Shown here: positions 1-5,692 of the stretch, one piece after another
Numbering within the stretch: the first letter of the stretch is position 1
Layout: each line of letters starts with the position of its first letter
Assembly (NCBI GenBank): GCA_946545105.1
Contig: CAMNMY010000064.1
Span: forward strand, 1-5,692
Length of the DNA: 5,692 nt
Origin: an uncultured Clostridia bacterium
GTDB taxonomy: Bacteria > Bacillota_A > Clostridia > Christensenellales > UBA3700
Direction: 5' to 3'
Notes under the pieces: generated by a model
The model's database searches: none
What the model was told of the DNA's origin: nothing
What the model saw: the letters and a program-made list of their open reading frames with translations, nothing else
Made by a program: the position numbers and the translations under genes

Positions 1-528
1 TGTGCTCCATGTAGTAGTTATTGCGTTGAATATCTAAAAGATTATTTTGATATAACACTTTATTTTTATAACCCAAATATAGAATCTGAAGAAGAATTTG
101 AAAAGAGATTTAATGAATTCAAAAAGATATATGAAAGATTTAATGTAAAGGCCATTAAAGCGCCATATAACCCACACGAGTTCTATGATGCTATAAAAGG
201 ATATGAAAACGAAAAGGAAGGCGGAGAGAGGTGCACAATCTGTTATAGATTAAGACTTGAAAAATCGCTAGATTATGCACAAGAGAATAATTATGATTAT
301 TTTGCATCAACACTTTCTATATCTCCATATAAGGATGCAAAGCGTCTAAATGCTATAGGCGAGGAGATTGCCATAGGCAAGGAAACATTGTATCTAGTAA
401 ATGACTTTAAAAAGAAAGGCGGATATTTAAGATCTACAATACTTTCAAAAGAGATGGGATTATATAGACAAGATTATTGCGGATGTATATATTCAAAACG
501 CGAAATGGAGCAAAAAGACAATAAGTAG
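1..528 (+). CDS. queH: Epoxyqueuosine reductase QueH (5' end missing)
   Basis: QueH reduces epoxyqueuosine to queuosine at the wobble base of GUN-anticodon tRNAs, the last step of queuosine synthesis. It is the cobalamin-independent, iron-sulfur alternative to QueG and acts in the cytoplasm. The frame is open at the left edge and reads 175 residues to TAG at 526-528. The first visible residues are CAPCSSYC, which match the family's N-terminal HxCCAPC motif cut after its first Cys, so probably only about ten residues are missing. Other family hallmarks are CTICYRLRL (Cys78 and Cys81), STLSISPYKD (residues 103-112) and the C-terminal GLYRQDYCGCIYS (Cys160 and Cys162). These cysteine pairs fit the metal and cluster ligands known for the family. 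No frameshift is seen. The next gene is 78 bp away behind its own candidate promoter, so co-transcription with it is not required. Identification is confident; the start lies off-window. Confidence 0.93.
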   Translation, partial: CAPCSSYCVEYLKDYFDITLYFYNPNIESEEEFEKRFNEFKKIYERFNVKAIKAPYNPHEFYDAIKGYENEKEGGERCTICYRLRLEKSLDYAQENNYDYFASTLSISPYKDAKRLNAIGEEIAIGKETLYLVNDFKKKGGYLRSTILSKEMGLYRQDYCGCIYSKREMEQKDNK

Positions 529-534
529 TATCGC

Positions 535-558
535 GCAGCATTTGGCTGCCTTATTGTT
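535..558 (+). terminator. Weak hairpin after queH, possible terminator
   Basis: GCAGC (535-539) and GCTGC (545-549) form a perfect 5-bp stem with a 5-nt loop, followed by the T-rich stretch CTTATTGTT. It lies 7 bases after the queH stop codon, where a terminator would be expected. The stem is short and the T-run is interrupted, so termination would be inefficient at best. The T-rich tail overlaps the -35 region of the next candidate promoter. Confidence 0.3.
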
Positions 559-582
559 AATTTAAGATTTCAATGATAAAAT
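554..582 (+). promoter_or_regulatory. Candidate sigma-A promoter with extended -10
   Basis: TTGTTA (554-559, 4 of 6 matches to TTGACA) is followed after 17 bases by TAAAAT (577-582, 5 of 6 matches to TATAAT). TG at 574-575 gives the extended -10 motif TGnTAAAAT. The predicted start near 589 leaves a leader of about 18 nt containing the ribosome binding site of the gene at 607. It would drive the DUF4380 and protease genes. No operator-like repeat is visible. This is read from the sequence by eye; AT-rich DNA yields chance matches, but the spacing and position are good. Confidence 0.5.
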
Positions 583-606
583 ATTTACAATATTTGGTAA
601 GGGCAT

Positions 607-1458
607 ATGATAAAAATTAGTACTCAAAACTATAAAAAATATGGTGAATGCGTATCATTTGAAGCAAATGATATAAAGCTTTTGGTAACTATAGAGTTAG
701 GACCAAGAATTATTTTTTATGGAAAAGATAATAAAAACATTCTATTTGAAGATTTACAAGATACCACATCTAAAGGTGGCGAATTTTTCGACAAGAATCT
801 AAGCGGAAAGGGTATATGGCATCTATATGGTGGACATAGATTGTGGAAGAGTCCAGAGTATATGGATACTTATTATCCAGACAATTCAAAAGTAAAAGTC
901 GAATATCTAAAAGATGGTAGTGTATGTTTTACATCAGATGTTGAAATTACCACAGGATTACAAAAGAGCATTATAATTAAGATGGCAAATGATGGCTCTT
1001 TAGAGGTTACACAAATTATGAAGAATGCCTCAAAAGAAACAATAAAGGATATCTCTGCTTGGGGATTAACCGTTTTAGCAAATGGTGCAAAAGCTGAGTT
1101 TAATCTATCTAAAGAAGATACAGGATTTTTGCCAAATAGGAATATAGTACTGTGGAGTTATGCTGATGTAAATGACGAAAGATTGACTATATCAAACGAT
1201 AAAGTATTAGTTGAACAAAAAGATATAGTACAGCCAATTAAGATTGGTTTATATACAGAAAACGAAGTTAAAGCAGAAGTTAATGGACAACTATTTAGCA
1301 TTCGTACAGATAAAAAAGTAGGAACATATCCAGATTTTTATTGCAATTACGAGTGCTACACAAACAATTATATATTAGAGATAGAAACGCTATCTCCACT
1401 AAAAACAATAGCGCCAAATGAAGAAATTGTACACAAAGAGTACTGGGCGTTAAAGTAG
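607..1458 (+). CDS. DUF4380 / aldose-1-epimerase-like protein
   Basis: This is a 283-residue protein without signal peptide or membrane segment, so probably cytoplasmic. It resembles the DUF4380 family, which has a galactose-mutarotase-like beta-sandwich fold and is presumed to bind carbohydrate. Supporting motifs are ELGPRI (30-35), YGGHRLWKSPE (74-84), YYPDN (89-93), the central SAWGLTV (150-156) and the C-terminal stretch ILEIETLSPL (256-265), followed by the beta-strand ending VHKEYWAL. The length fits a single complete domain. No substrate can be named, and whether it is a true epimerase is unknown. The ATG at 607 is preceded by AAGGG (599-603) with a short 3-nt spacer; no other in-frame start lies between it and the promoter at 554-582. 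The downstream protease gene begins 10 bases after its stop, and that gene's ribosome binding site overlaps this stop codon, implying one transcript and perhaps translational coupling. The family call comes from motif memory and is moderately sure. Confidence 0.72.
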   Translation: MIKISTQNYKKYGECVSFEANDIKLLVTIELGPRIIFYGKDNKNILFEDLQDTTSKGGEFFDKNLSGKGIWHLYGGHRLWKSPEYMDTYYPDNSKVKVEYLKDGSVCFTSDVEITTGLQKSIIIKMANDGSLEVTQIMKNASKETIKDISAWGLTVLANGAKAEFNLSKEDTGFLPNRNIVLWSYADVNDERLTISNDKVLVEQKDIVQPIKIGLYTENEVKAEVNGQLFSIRTDKKVGTYPDFYCNYECYTNNYILEIETLSPLKTIAPNEEIVHKEYWALK

Positions 1459-1465
1459 GAGGTGA
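1457..1465 (+). promoter_or_regulatory. Strong ribosome binding site of the protease gene
   Basis: AGGAGGTGA is a near-perfect match to the anti-Shine-Dalgarno sequence, and its GGAGG core ends 6 nt before the ATG at 1469. Its first two bases are the last two of the preceding TAG stop codon, so the two genes are tightly coupled. This fixes the protease start. Confidence 0.85.
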
Positions 1466-1468
1466 AGA

Positions 1469-2329
1469 ATGAAAAAGAAGATAATAATTATTGCTGCGAT
1501 ATTAGTTGTAGTGTTGATGAGTATGGTGTCATGTTCAGCTATATCTAAATTGATGAGCAGAACAAATACAGTTAATTACCAAATCAGCATAGATGATTTA
1601 GAAGATGCAGGCATAGCCGAAGTTGTAGCAAGCAATTCTGTTAATTCATGTGCAAGAATCATTTCTACATTCAGAAGTGGAATGGTAGAAGAGACCGTAT
1701 CAGGTGCAGGCTTTGTTATTACAGCAGATGGATATTTAATTACAAATAGACACGTTGTTGTTTTGTATGCAAATGCTTCTGGATCAAAGACTTCAATGGA
1801 AAAGACAACTGAATGCTATAGACCAATTGAGCCTACAGAGATCAAAGTCGTATTTGCTGACAATAATATTCACAAAGCAGATTTGGCAGATTTTAGCACA
1901 GACGATGATTTAGATTTGGCTATTTTGAAAATTAAGAATGAAGCTGACGTTGTATATCAATATTTACAAATCGACCAAACTTCAGATTTATATTATGGCC
2001 AAAGCGTATATACATTTGGTAATCCTGAAGGCATTGGCCTTTTATTCTGTACAGGAAATGTAGCAAGTCCAAGTCTTAAGATGACAGCGGCAAGTAGCTA
2101 TGAATCAATTATGATTGATGGTAATATCAATCATGGTAATAGCGGTGGAGCACTATTAGATAGTAATTCGCGCGTAATTGGTGTTGTATATGCAAGAGTA
2201 GAAATGAAGAATTCATCAAGCGTAACATATGGATTAGGATGTGCTATTAAAGCTTCAGATTTAGTTGATTATATTAAAGGTTCATCTGTTGCTTCAAAAG
2301 TTAATTATTCTGAATATAAGCCGGAATAA
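1469..2329 (+). CDS. Lipid-anchored HtrA/trypsin-like serine protease without PDZ
   Basis: This is a 286-residue exported serine endopeptidase of the HtrA/Do-like chymotrypsin fold (S1C type), probably acting on misfolded or specific proteins outside the membrane. The N-terminus has a lysine run, a hydrophobic core (5-20) and MVSC with Cys22, a slightly atypical lipobox (Met at -3), so lipid anchoring to the membrane is likely. The catalytic triad is intact: His95 in TNRHVV, Asp149 in DLDLAILKI and Ser225 in GNSGGALLD, with Gly223 placed for the oxyanion hole. The motif GAGFVITADGYLITN (79-93) is typical of HtrA. The protein ends only about 15 residues after the protease fold (SDLVDYI, 263-269), so the PDZ domain common in HtrA is absent. 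Without PDZ the usual substrate sensing or allosteric activation is missing, so its target cannot be inferred. It is translationally close to the DUF4380 gene and followed by a terminator. It is not called htrA or degP because the domain layout differs. Confidence 0.9.
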   Translation: MKKKIIIIAAILVVVLMSMVSCSAISKLMSRTNTVNYQISIDDLEDAGIAEVVASNSVNSCARIISTFRSGMVEETVSGAGFVITADGYLITNRHVVVLYANASGSKTSMEKTTECYRPIEPTEIKVVFADNNIHKADLADFSTDDDLDLAILKIKNEADVVYQYLQIDQTSDLYYGQSVYTFGNPEGIGLLFCTGNVASPSLKMTAASSYESIMIDGNINHGNSGGALLDSNSRVIGVVYARVEMKNSSSVTYGLGCAIKASDLVDYIKGSSVASKVNYSEYKPE

Positions 2330-2356
2330 GCCAATAGTATTATGAATATTTTGACA

Positions 2357-2387
2357 AAAGGCTACCCAGTCGGGTAGTCTTTATTAT
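2357..2387 (+). terminator. Intrinsic terminator after the protease gene
   Basis: GGCTACCC (2360-2367) pairs with GGGTAGTC (2372-2379) around the tetraloop AGTC. Three flanking A-T pairs (2357-2359 with 2380-2382) extend the stem to 11 bp, and the T-rich TTTATTAT follows. One pair is G·U when read on the + strand and becomes an A·C mismatch on the - strand, so the hairpin is better formed in + strand RNA. That fits ending the DUF4380-protease transcript. It lies 28 bp past the protease stop codon. Confidence 0.85.
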
Positions 2388-2408
2388 GATAAAGGCTATA
2401 GGTGGAAT

Positions 2409-3329
2409 ATGTTTGAAGTAGAATTCGATGCTATCAAAGAAGAAGAAAGACGTCAAAAAGGATTAAAAAGAAAACAAAAAAAGGAAAAAGCTCCTTTTGA
2501 TGAGGTTTCTAATGACGATAATCCATTTGGTAGAAGAAGAGGATCATATATTGAAGCAGAGATACAAGATGCTCCTGTTGATAATATCGTTCCACCAAAT
2601 ATTCCATCATATATTCCAAAAGATAGATTAGAAGATGATTATTTTAAATCACGTAGTGTGGATACCCGTGATTATCCAGAAAGAGATGTAAAAGGAACAG
2701 TGCAAAATGTAGCAAACACGTCAAAGCAAGTAACATCTATTGCTGGCGTAATTATTATGCTAATTTCAATAATGATAGGTGTTACTGTATTTTTGGTTAC
2801 ACGCTTTACTATGAACAATTCGTCGCGTTCATCTAATACATCATCTCAAACAGAAAGCCCAGTACGTAGCAAGGGAGGATCATCATTTGAGCCAGAGCTA
2901 GAATATTATGAATTATGTATTCAAGGCACAAGAAACCAAATTGAAGATGGTGATAGTGTTAATGCAGGCGATAGATTACATTTTAAAGTTGTTTTGAGTG
3001 TAACTAATCCAAATCCTGATGAATGGGATACTTTTATTAGTATAAGGGTAAATGGGGCAAAATTGGTTGAAGATACACGCTATATGAATAATGTTACATT
3101 AAAAGACTTTGATAAATCTTATCAAAACGCTTTATACCATCATAATGACATAGACTATAACAAAAAATATACGTTTGCTGCTAAATCAACAACGACTTTA
3201 TTATATGAGTTTTCATTTGATGTGCTAAGCAAAGATGAATTATCAATTAAGGTAGGGTCTGATATGATGGCACCATATAGTGCTGCATCATGGTCAAACC
3301 TTTTGAAAGTATCATTCCCAATTATTTGA
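2409..3329 (+). CDS. Single-pass membrane protein, unknown function
   Basis: I do not recognise this 306-residue protein. Residues 1-108 form a charged, probably disordered cytoplasmic part: a Lys/Arg/Glu-rich head (11-28), an RRR patch (42-44) and a proline-containing stretch (56-70). A hydrophobic segment at about 109-131, with no cleavage site, should be a transmembrane helix. It is followed by a Ser/Thr/Asn-rich spacer (136-160) and then an external domain (about 161-306) with alternating beta-strand patterns, for example LHFKVVLSVTN and TFISIRVNGAKLV. It contains one Cys (170) and ends in hydrophobic SFPII. The charge layout favours the N-terminus inside and the C-terminus outside. The start is supported by AGGTGG (2400-2405) 3 nt before the ATG; the next in-frame Met is at residue 119, inside the membrane helix. 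The gene follows a terminator, so it needs its own promoter, which is not clear. Its last 8 bp overlap the opposite copA gene. An Ig-like or DUF4352-like external fold is possible but unproven. Confidence 0.82.
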   Translation: MFEVEFDAIKEEERRQKGLKRKQKKEKAPFDEVSNDDNPFGRRRGSYIEAEIQDAPVDNIVPPNIPSYIPKDRLEDDYFKSRSVDTRDYPERDVKGTVQNVANTSKQVTSIAGVIIMLISIMIGVTVFLVTRFTMNNSSRSSNTSSQTESPVRSKGGSSFEPELEYYELCIQGTRNQIEDGDSVNAGDRLHFKVVLSVTNPNPDEWDTFISIRVNGAKLVEDTRYMNNVTLKDFDKSYQNALYHHNDIDYNKKYTFAAKSTTTLLYEFSFDVLSKDELSIKVGSDMMAPYSAASWSNLLKVSFPII

Positions 3330-3537
3330 TATCACTTAGAGTATATCCGGCTCCTTCTATAGCATCATAGAATAATTGGTTATCTATATCTTTAGTTGCT
3401 TTTACTTGAGCAAGATTCTTTGTATGATCTACAACGATAACTTCCACTCCATCAATTTTATTTAAAGCATCTTTAACATGTGCTTCACAATGCATGCACA
3501 TCATTCCTTCTACTTGAAGGTTAATTATTTTTTCCAT
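3322..3537 (-). other. CopZ-like HMA domain fused to CopA; possible internal start
   Basis: The last 71 codons of copA, beginning at an in-frame ATG (3537-3535), form a complete CopZ-size copper chaperone: LQVEGMMCMHCEAHV with the Cu(I)-binding MxCxxC, a KIDGVEVIVVDH strand pair and a closing AIEGAGYTL helix-strand. Free CopZ proteins are about this length. A good Shine-Dalgarno sequence sits just upstream, so this stretch looks like a former separate copZ gene joined to copA, or one still made as a free protein as well. The domain identity is seen in the sequence; separate expression is inference. Confidence 0.6.
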
Positions 3538-5692
3538 AGATTTTTCTCCTTGTAATTGTTTATTTTCTTTAGGCGCTGCAAGCTTTGCTTGCTTAAATAG
3601 ATTTAATCTTAATGCATTTAATACAACAGTGACACTAGATAAGCTCATTGCAAGAGCCCCATACATAGGTTGAAGTGTTACACCAATAGGTGTTAGCGCG
3701 CCTGCTGCAATTGGAATGCATATTAGGTTGTATATAAATGCCCAGAATAGGTTTTCTTTAATATTTAATAATGTTTTTCTTCCAAGTCTAATTGCATTAA
3801 CACAAGACGTTAAATCGTTGTTGATTAACACAATATCTGCAGCATCAATAGCAATGTCGCTACCGGCGCCAATTGCGATACCAAGATTTGCGCGAGTTAA
3901 GGCTGGGGCATCGTTAATGCCATCTCCAACCATAGCAACGAATTTGTCTTTTGCGATGTTTGCAACAATAGATTCTTTATCTTGAGGTTGAACATTAGCA
4001 TATACATTATCTATGCCAACTTGTTTTGCTATACTATTTGCAGTTATTTCATTATCTCCAGTTAACATATATACATCAATGCCCATATCTTTTAGACTTT
4101 GAATCGCATATATACTGTCTTCTTTTATAGTATCTTGAATTGCAATAATTCCCAAAACTTTGTTTTCTTCAGCAACAATAATAGGAGTCTTTCCTTCGCT
4201 TGCAAACAAGGAAACCTTGTCAATATTGTCTATAGATATATATTGATCTATGAACCTTTGGTTCCCAATATAGATTGTCTTTTTGCCGATATCGCCAGAT
4301 AAACCATTTCCAGGGAATATTTTAAAATTCTCGATATGTTTTGCGTTTATATTATTATCTAATGCGTATTTAACTATTGCTTTCGCCAAAGGATGTTCGC
4401 TAAATGTTTCTAAAGATAGAGCAATAGATAATAATTCATCTTTTGTAGTATTTAAAGGTAAAACATCAACGACTTCCATTTGGCCTTTTGTGATTGTGCC
4501 TGTTTTATCTAGGACTACGGCATTTACTTTTCCAGCATTTTCAATGGCCGTGGCATTTTTAAATAGAACTCCCATCTTTGCGCCAACACCGCTTCCAACC
4601 ATAATGGCGACTGGAGTTGCAAGACCAAGGGCGCAAGGGCAAGAGATTACTAGTACTGTTATAGCTCTAGCTAAAGCATTGCCAATTGATCTATCTATAA
4701 TTGACCAAATAACAAATACTATTAAGGCAATGGATAAAATAGTTGGAACAAATATGCCTGCTACTTTATCTGCAATTTTAGCAATAGGTGCTTTTGTCGC
4801 TGAAGCATCAGAAACCATTGCAATGATTTTAGATAGTGTAGTGTCTTGACCAACATGTGTGGCTTTACACTTTATGTATGACGATAGATTACTTGTTCCT
4901 GAGATTACTTTATCTTCAATTGTTTTATCTATAGGAAGGCTTTCGCCCGTGATTGATGATTCATTTATAGTTGTTGCACCTTCAACAATTACACCATCAA
5001 CAGGAATGTTTTCACCAGGTCTAACTATGAATATATCTCCAACTTGGACATCCAAGATGTCAATTGCTACTTCTTTGCCATCTTTTATGATATTAACGGT
5101 ATTTGGTTGAAGAGCCATTAATCCTTTAAGGGCATTTGTTGTTTTGCCTTTAGAAAAGGCTTCAAGTGTTTTGCCAATAGTAATAAATGTTAAAATCATT
5201 GAGGCCGACTCAAAATGAAGATTCATATATAATTCCATAGGATCTTGCGATACGGTCATTGCAAATAATTCATATATACTCCAAATGTATGCAATACCAG
5301 CACCCATAGCAACCAATGTGTCCATATTTGGGGCTTTGTGTATAACGGCTTTAAATCCAGATATAAAGAATGCCTTATTGATAAGAAGGATAATAGTAGA
5401 TAGTATTAATTGGATTAATCCTAGTGCCATATGGTTATGCGCTAAAGCAGATGGCATAGGAATATGTAGCATATGTCCCATTGAAAAATACACTAGCACA
5501 GCTAGAATACAAATAGAAGAGATTAACCTATTTAATAGTCTTTTTGTTTGAGACGGCTCTTCTTTGGGAGCTTTGTCTATAGAAGGCTTTTTATTATATT
5601 CTAAGCTATGCTTAGCTCCATAGCCTGCGTTTTCTACAGCTTTAATAATAGCATCTGGAGTTGCTGTTCCTTCTACTTGCATAGAATTAGTA
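3322..5692 (-). CDS. copA: Cu(I)-exporting P1B-type ATPase CopA, C-terminal CopZ-like domain
   Basis: CopA pumps Cu(I) out of the cytoplasm using ATP. The frame is open through the right edge: residues TNS precede the Met encoded at 5682, and together with what follows they form the second half of an N-terminal HMA domain. That Met is therefore internal and the true start is off-window. Counting from it: end of HMA to about 25; membrane helices near 52-68, 85-103, 121-141 and 155-175; actuator motif TGES 245-248; helix near 308-330; CPC 348-350 in the sixth helix; phosphorylation motif DKTGT 392-396 (Asp392); P1B nucleotide-domain His-Pro at 430-431; TGDN 541-544; GDGINDAP 586-593; YN 651-652; and MSLSS 679-683. 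CPC, YN and MxxSS mark the Cu(I) class (P1B-1). The core ends near 695. A 20-residue polar linker leads to a second HMA domain (716-786) with MMCMHC at 727-732, an unusual C-terminal position. Stop TAA at 3324-3322. All catalytic residues are intact. The promoter and any copper regulator lie beyond the window. Confidence 0.96.
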   Translation of the reverse strand, partial: TNSMQVEGTATPDAIIKAVENAGYGAKHSLEYNKKPSIDKAPKEEPSQTKRLLNRLISSICILAVLVYFSMGHMLHIPMPSALAHNHMALGLIQLILSTIILLINKAFFISGFKAVIHKAPNMDTLVAMGAGIAYIWSIYELFAMTVSQDPMELYMNLHFESASMILTFITIGKTLEAFSKGKTTNALKGLMALQPNTVNIIKDGKEVAIDILDVQVGDIFIVRPGENIPVDGVIVEGATTINESSITGESLPIDKTIEDKVISGTSNLSSYIKCKATHVGQDTTLSKIIAMVSDASATKAPIAKIADKVAGIFVPTILSIALIVFVIWSIIDRSIGNALARAITVLVISCPCALGLATPVAIMVGSGVGAKMGVLFKNATAIENAGKVNAVVLDKTGTITKGQMEVVDVLPLNTTKDELLSIALSLETFSEHPLAKAIVKYALDNNINAKHIENFKIFPGNGLSGDIGKKTIYIGNQRFIDQYISIDNIDKVSLFASEGKTPIIVAEENKVLGIIAIQDTIKEDSIYAIQSLKDMGIDVYMLTGDNEITANSIAKQVGIDNVYANVQPQDKESIVANIAKDKFVAMVGDGINDAPALTRANLGIAIGAGSDIAIDAADIVLINNDLTSCVNAIRLGRKTLLNIKENLFWAFIYNLICIPIAAGALTPIGVTLQPMYGALAMSLSSVTVVLNALRLNLFKQAKLAAPKENKQLQGEKSMEKIINLQVEGMMCMHCEAHVKDALNKIDGVEVIVVDHTKNLAQVKATKDIDNQLFYDAIEGAGYTLSDIK
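3546..3551 (-). promoter_or_regulatory. Shine-Dalgarno-like site inside copA, before the CopZ-like part
   Basis: On the - strand, AAGGAG (3551 to 3546) is followed by an 8-nt spacer and ATG at 3537-3535, in frame with copA. The sequence and spacing are close to ideal for ribosome binding. In the copA frame these bases encode part of the polar linker QLQGEKS, which has little need for conservation. The site could permit internal initiation of a 71-residue CopZ. Confidence 0.5.

Noticed and set aside
2351..2356. A perfect TTGACA -35 box upstream of the unknown membrane gene.
   Set aside because: No -10 element lies 16-18 bp downstream (the region is the terminator stem). The nearest candidates, TATTAT at 2382 and TATGAT at 2385, are 25 or more bp away. 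TATGAT alone may serve as a -10, but without a -35 I cannot call a promoter.
3355..3372. Inverted repeat TTCTAT / ATAGAA with a 6-nt loop just after the membrane gene stop, as a possible terminator.
   Set aside because: The stem is nearly all A-T, has no following T-run and encodes a conserved part of the CopZ-like domain, so chance is the simpler explanation.
4252..4264. Tight perfect hairpin GAACC-TTT-GGTTC within copA, with another short one near 4205-4220.
   Set aside because: Both lie in the middle of conserved ATPase coding sequence with no adjacent T-run or gene boundary. Such short repeats occur by chance.
3716..5551. Several + strand open frames of 67-188 codons opposite copA.
   Set aside because: They are antisense shadows of the ATPase. 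They lack ribosome binding sites and recognisable domains, and the opposite strand carries a complete set of conserved P-type ATPase motifs.
1..5692. CRISPR arrays, insertion sequences, tRNA or rRNA genes, riboswitches and a new defence system.
   Set aside because: No repeat array, transposase, terminal inverted repeat, cloverleaf or long structured leader was seen. Intergenic gaps are under 80 bp and all genes but one belong to recognisable families.

Overview
This window is AT-rich and uses the standard stop codons, including TGA, which closes the gene ending at 3329. It has AGGAGG-type ribosome binding sites, frequent AGA (Arg) and ATA (Ile) codons, short intergenic gaps and a lipoprotein-type signal peptide. 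This fits a low-GC Gram-positive bacterium (Bacillota, probably Clostridia-like). The sequence alone does not support a genus.

Layout. 1-528 (+) is the 3' part of queH, a cobalamin-independent epoxyqueuosine reductase. It is followed by a 78-bp gap with a weak hairpin and a good extended -10 promoter. 607-1458 (+) is a DUF4380-type, aldose-1-epimerase-like protein. Ten bases later, 1469-2329 (+) encodes a lipid-anchored, PDZ-less HtrA/trypsin-like serine protease; the two form a tight pair. A strong intrinsic terminator (2357-2387) separates them from 2409-3329 (+), a single-pass membrane protein of unknown function with a basic cytoplasmic head and a beta-rich external domain. Converging on it, and overlapping its last 8 bp, is 3322-5692 (-), a Cu(I)-exporting P1B-type ATPase (CopA) whose N-terminus lies beyond the right edge.

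How the genes relate. Only the DUF4380 and protease genes look co-transcribed. queH (tRNA modification) and copA (copper export) are neighbours without an evident functional link. The protease and the unknown membrane protein would both act at the outer face of the membrane, but the terminator between them argues against a simple shared operon.

The most notable feature is the end of copA. A complete CopZ-like heavy-metal-associated domain with its MxCxxC motif is fused in frame to the C-terminus of the ATPase. The DNA at the junction still carries a near-ideal Shine-Dalgarno sequence (AAGGAG, 8-nt spacer, ATG). This suggests either a recent copA-copZ gene fusion or one mRNA that makes both the fused pump and a free 71-residue copper chaperone by internal initiation. 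Otherwise the window is ordinary chromosomal content. I saw no mobile element, CRISPR array, or tRNA or rRNA gene, and no stretch over 300 bases lacks a gene.
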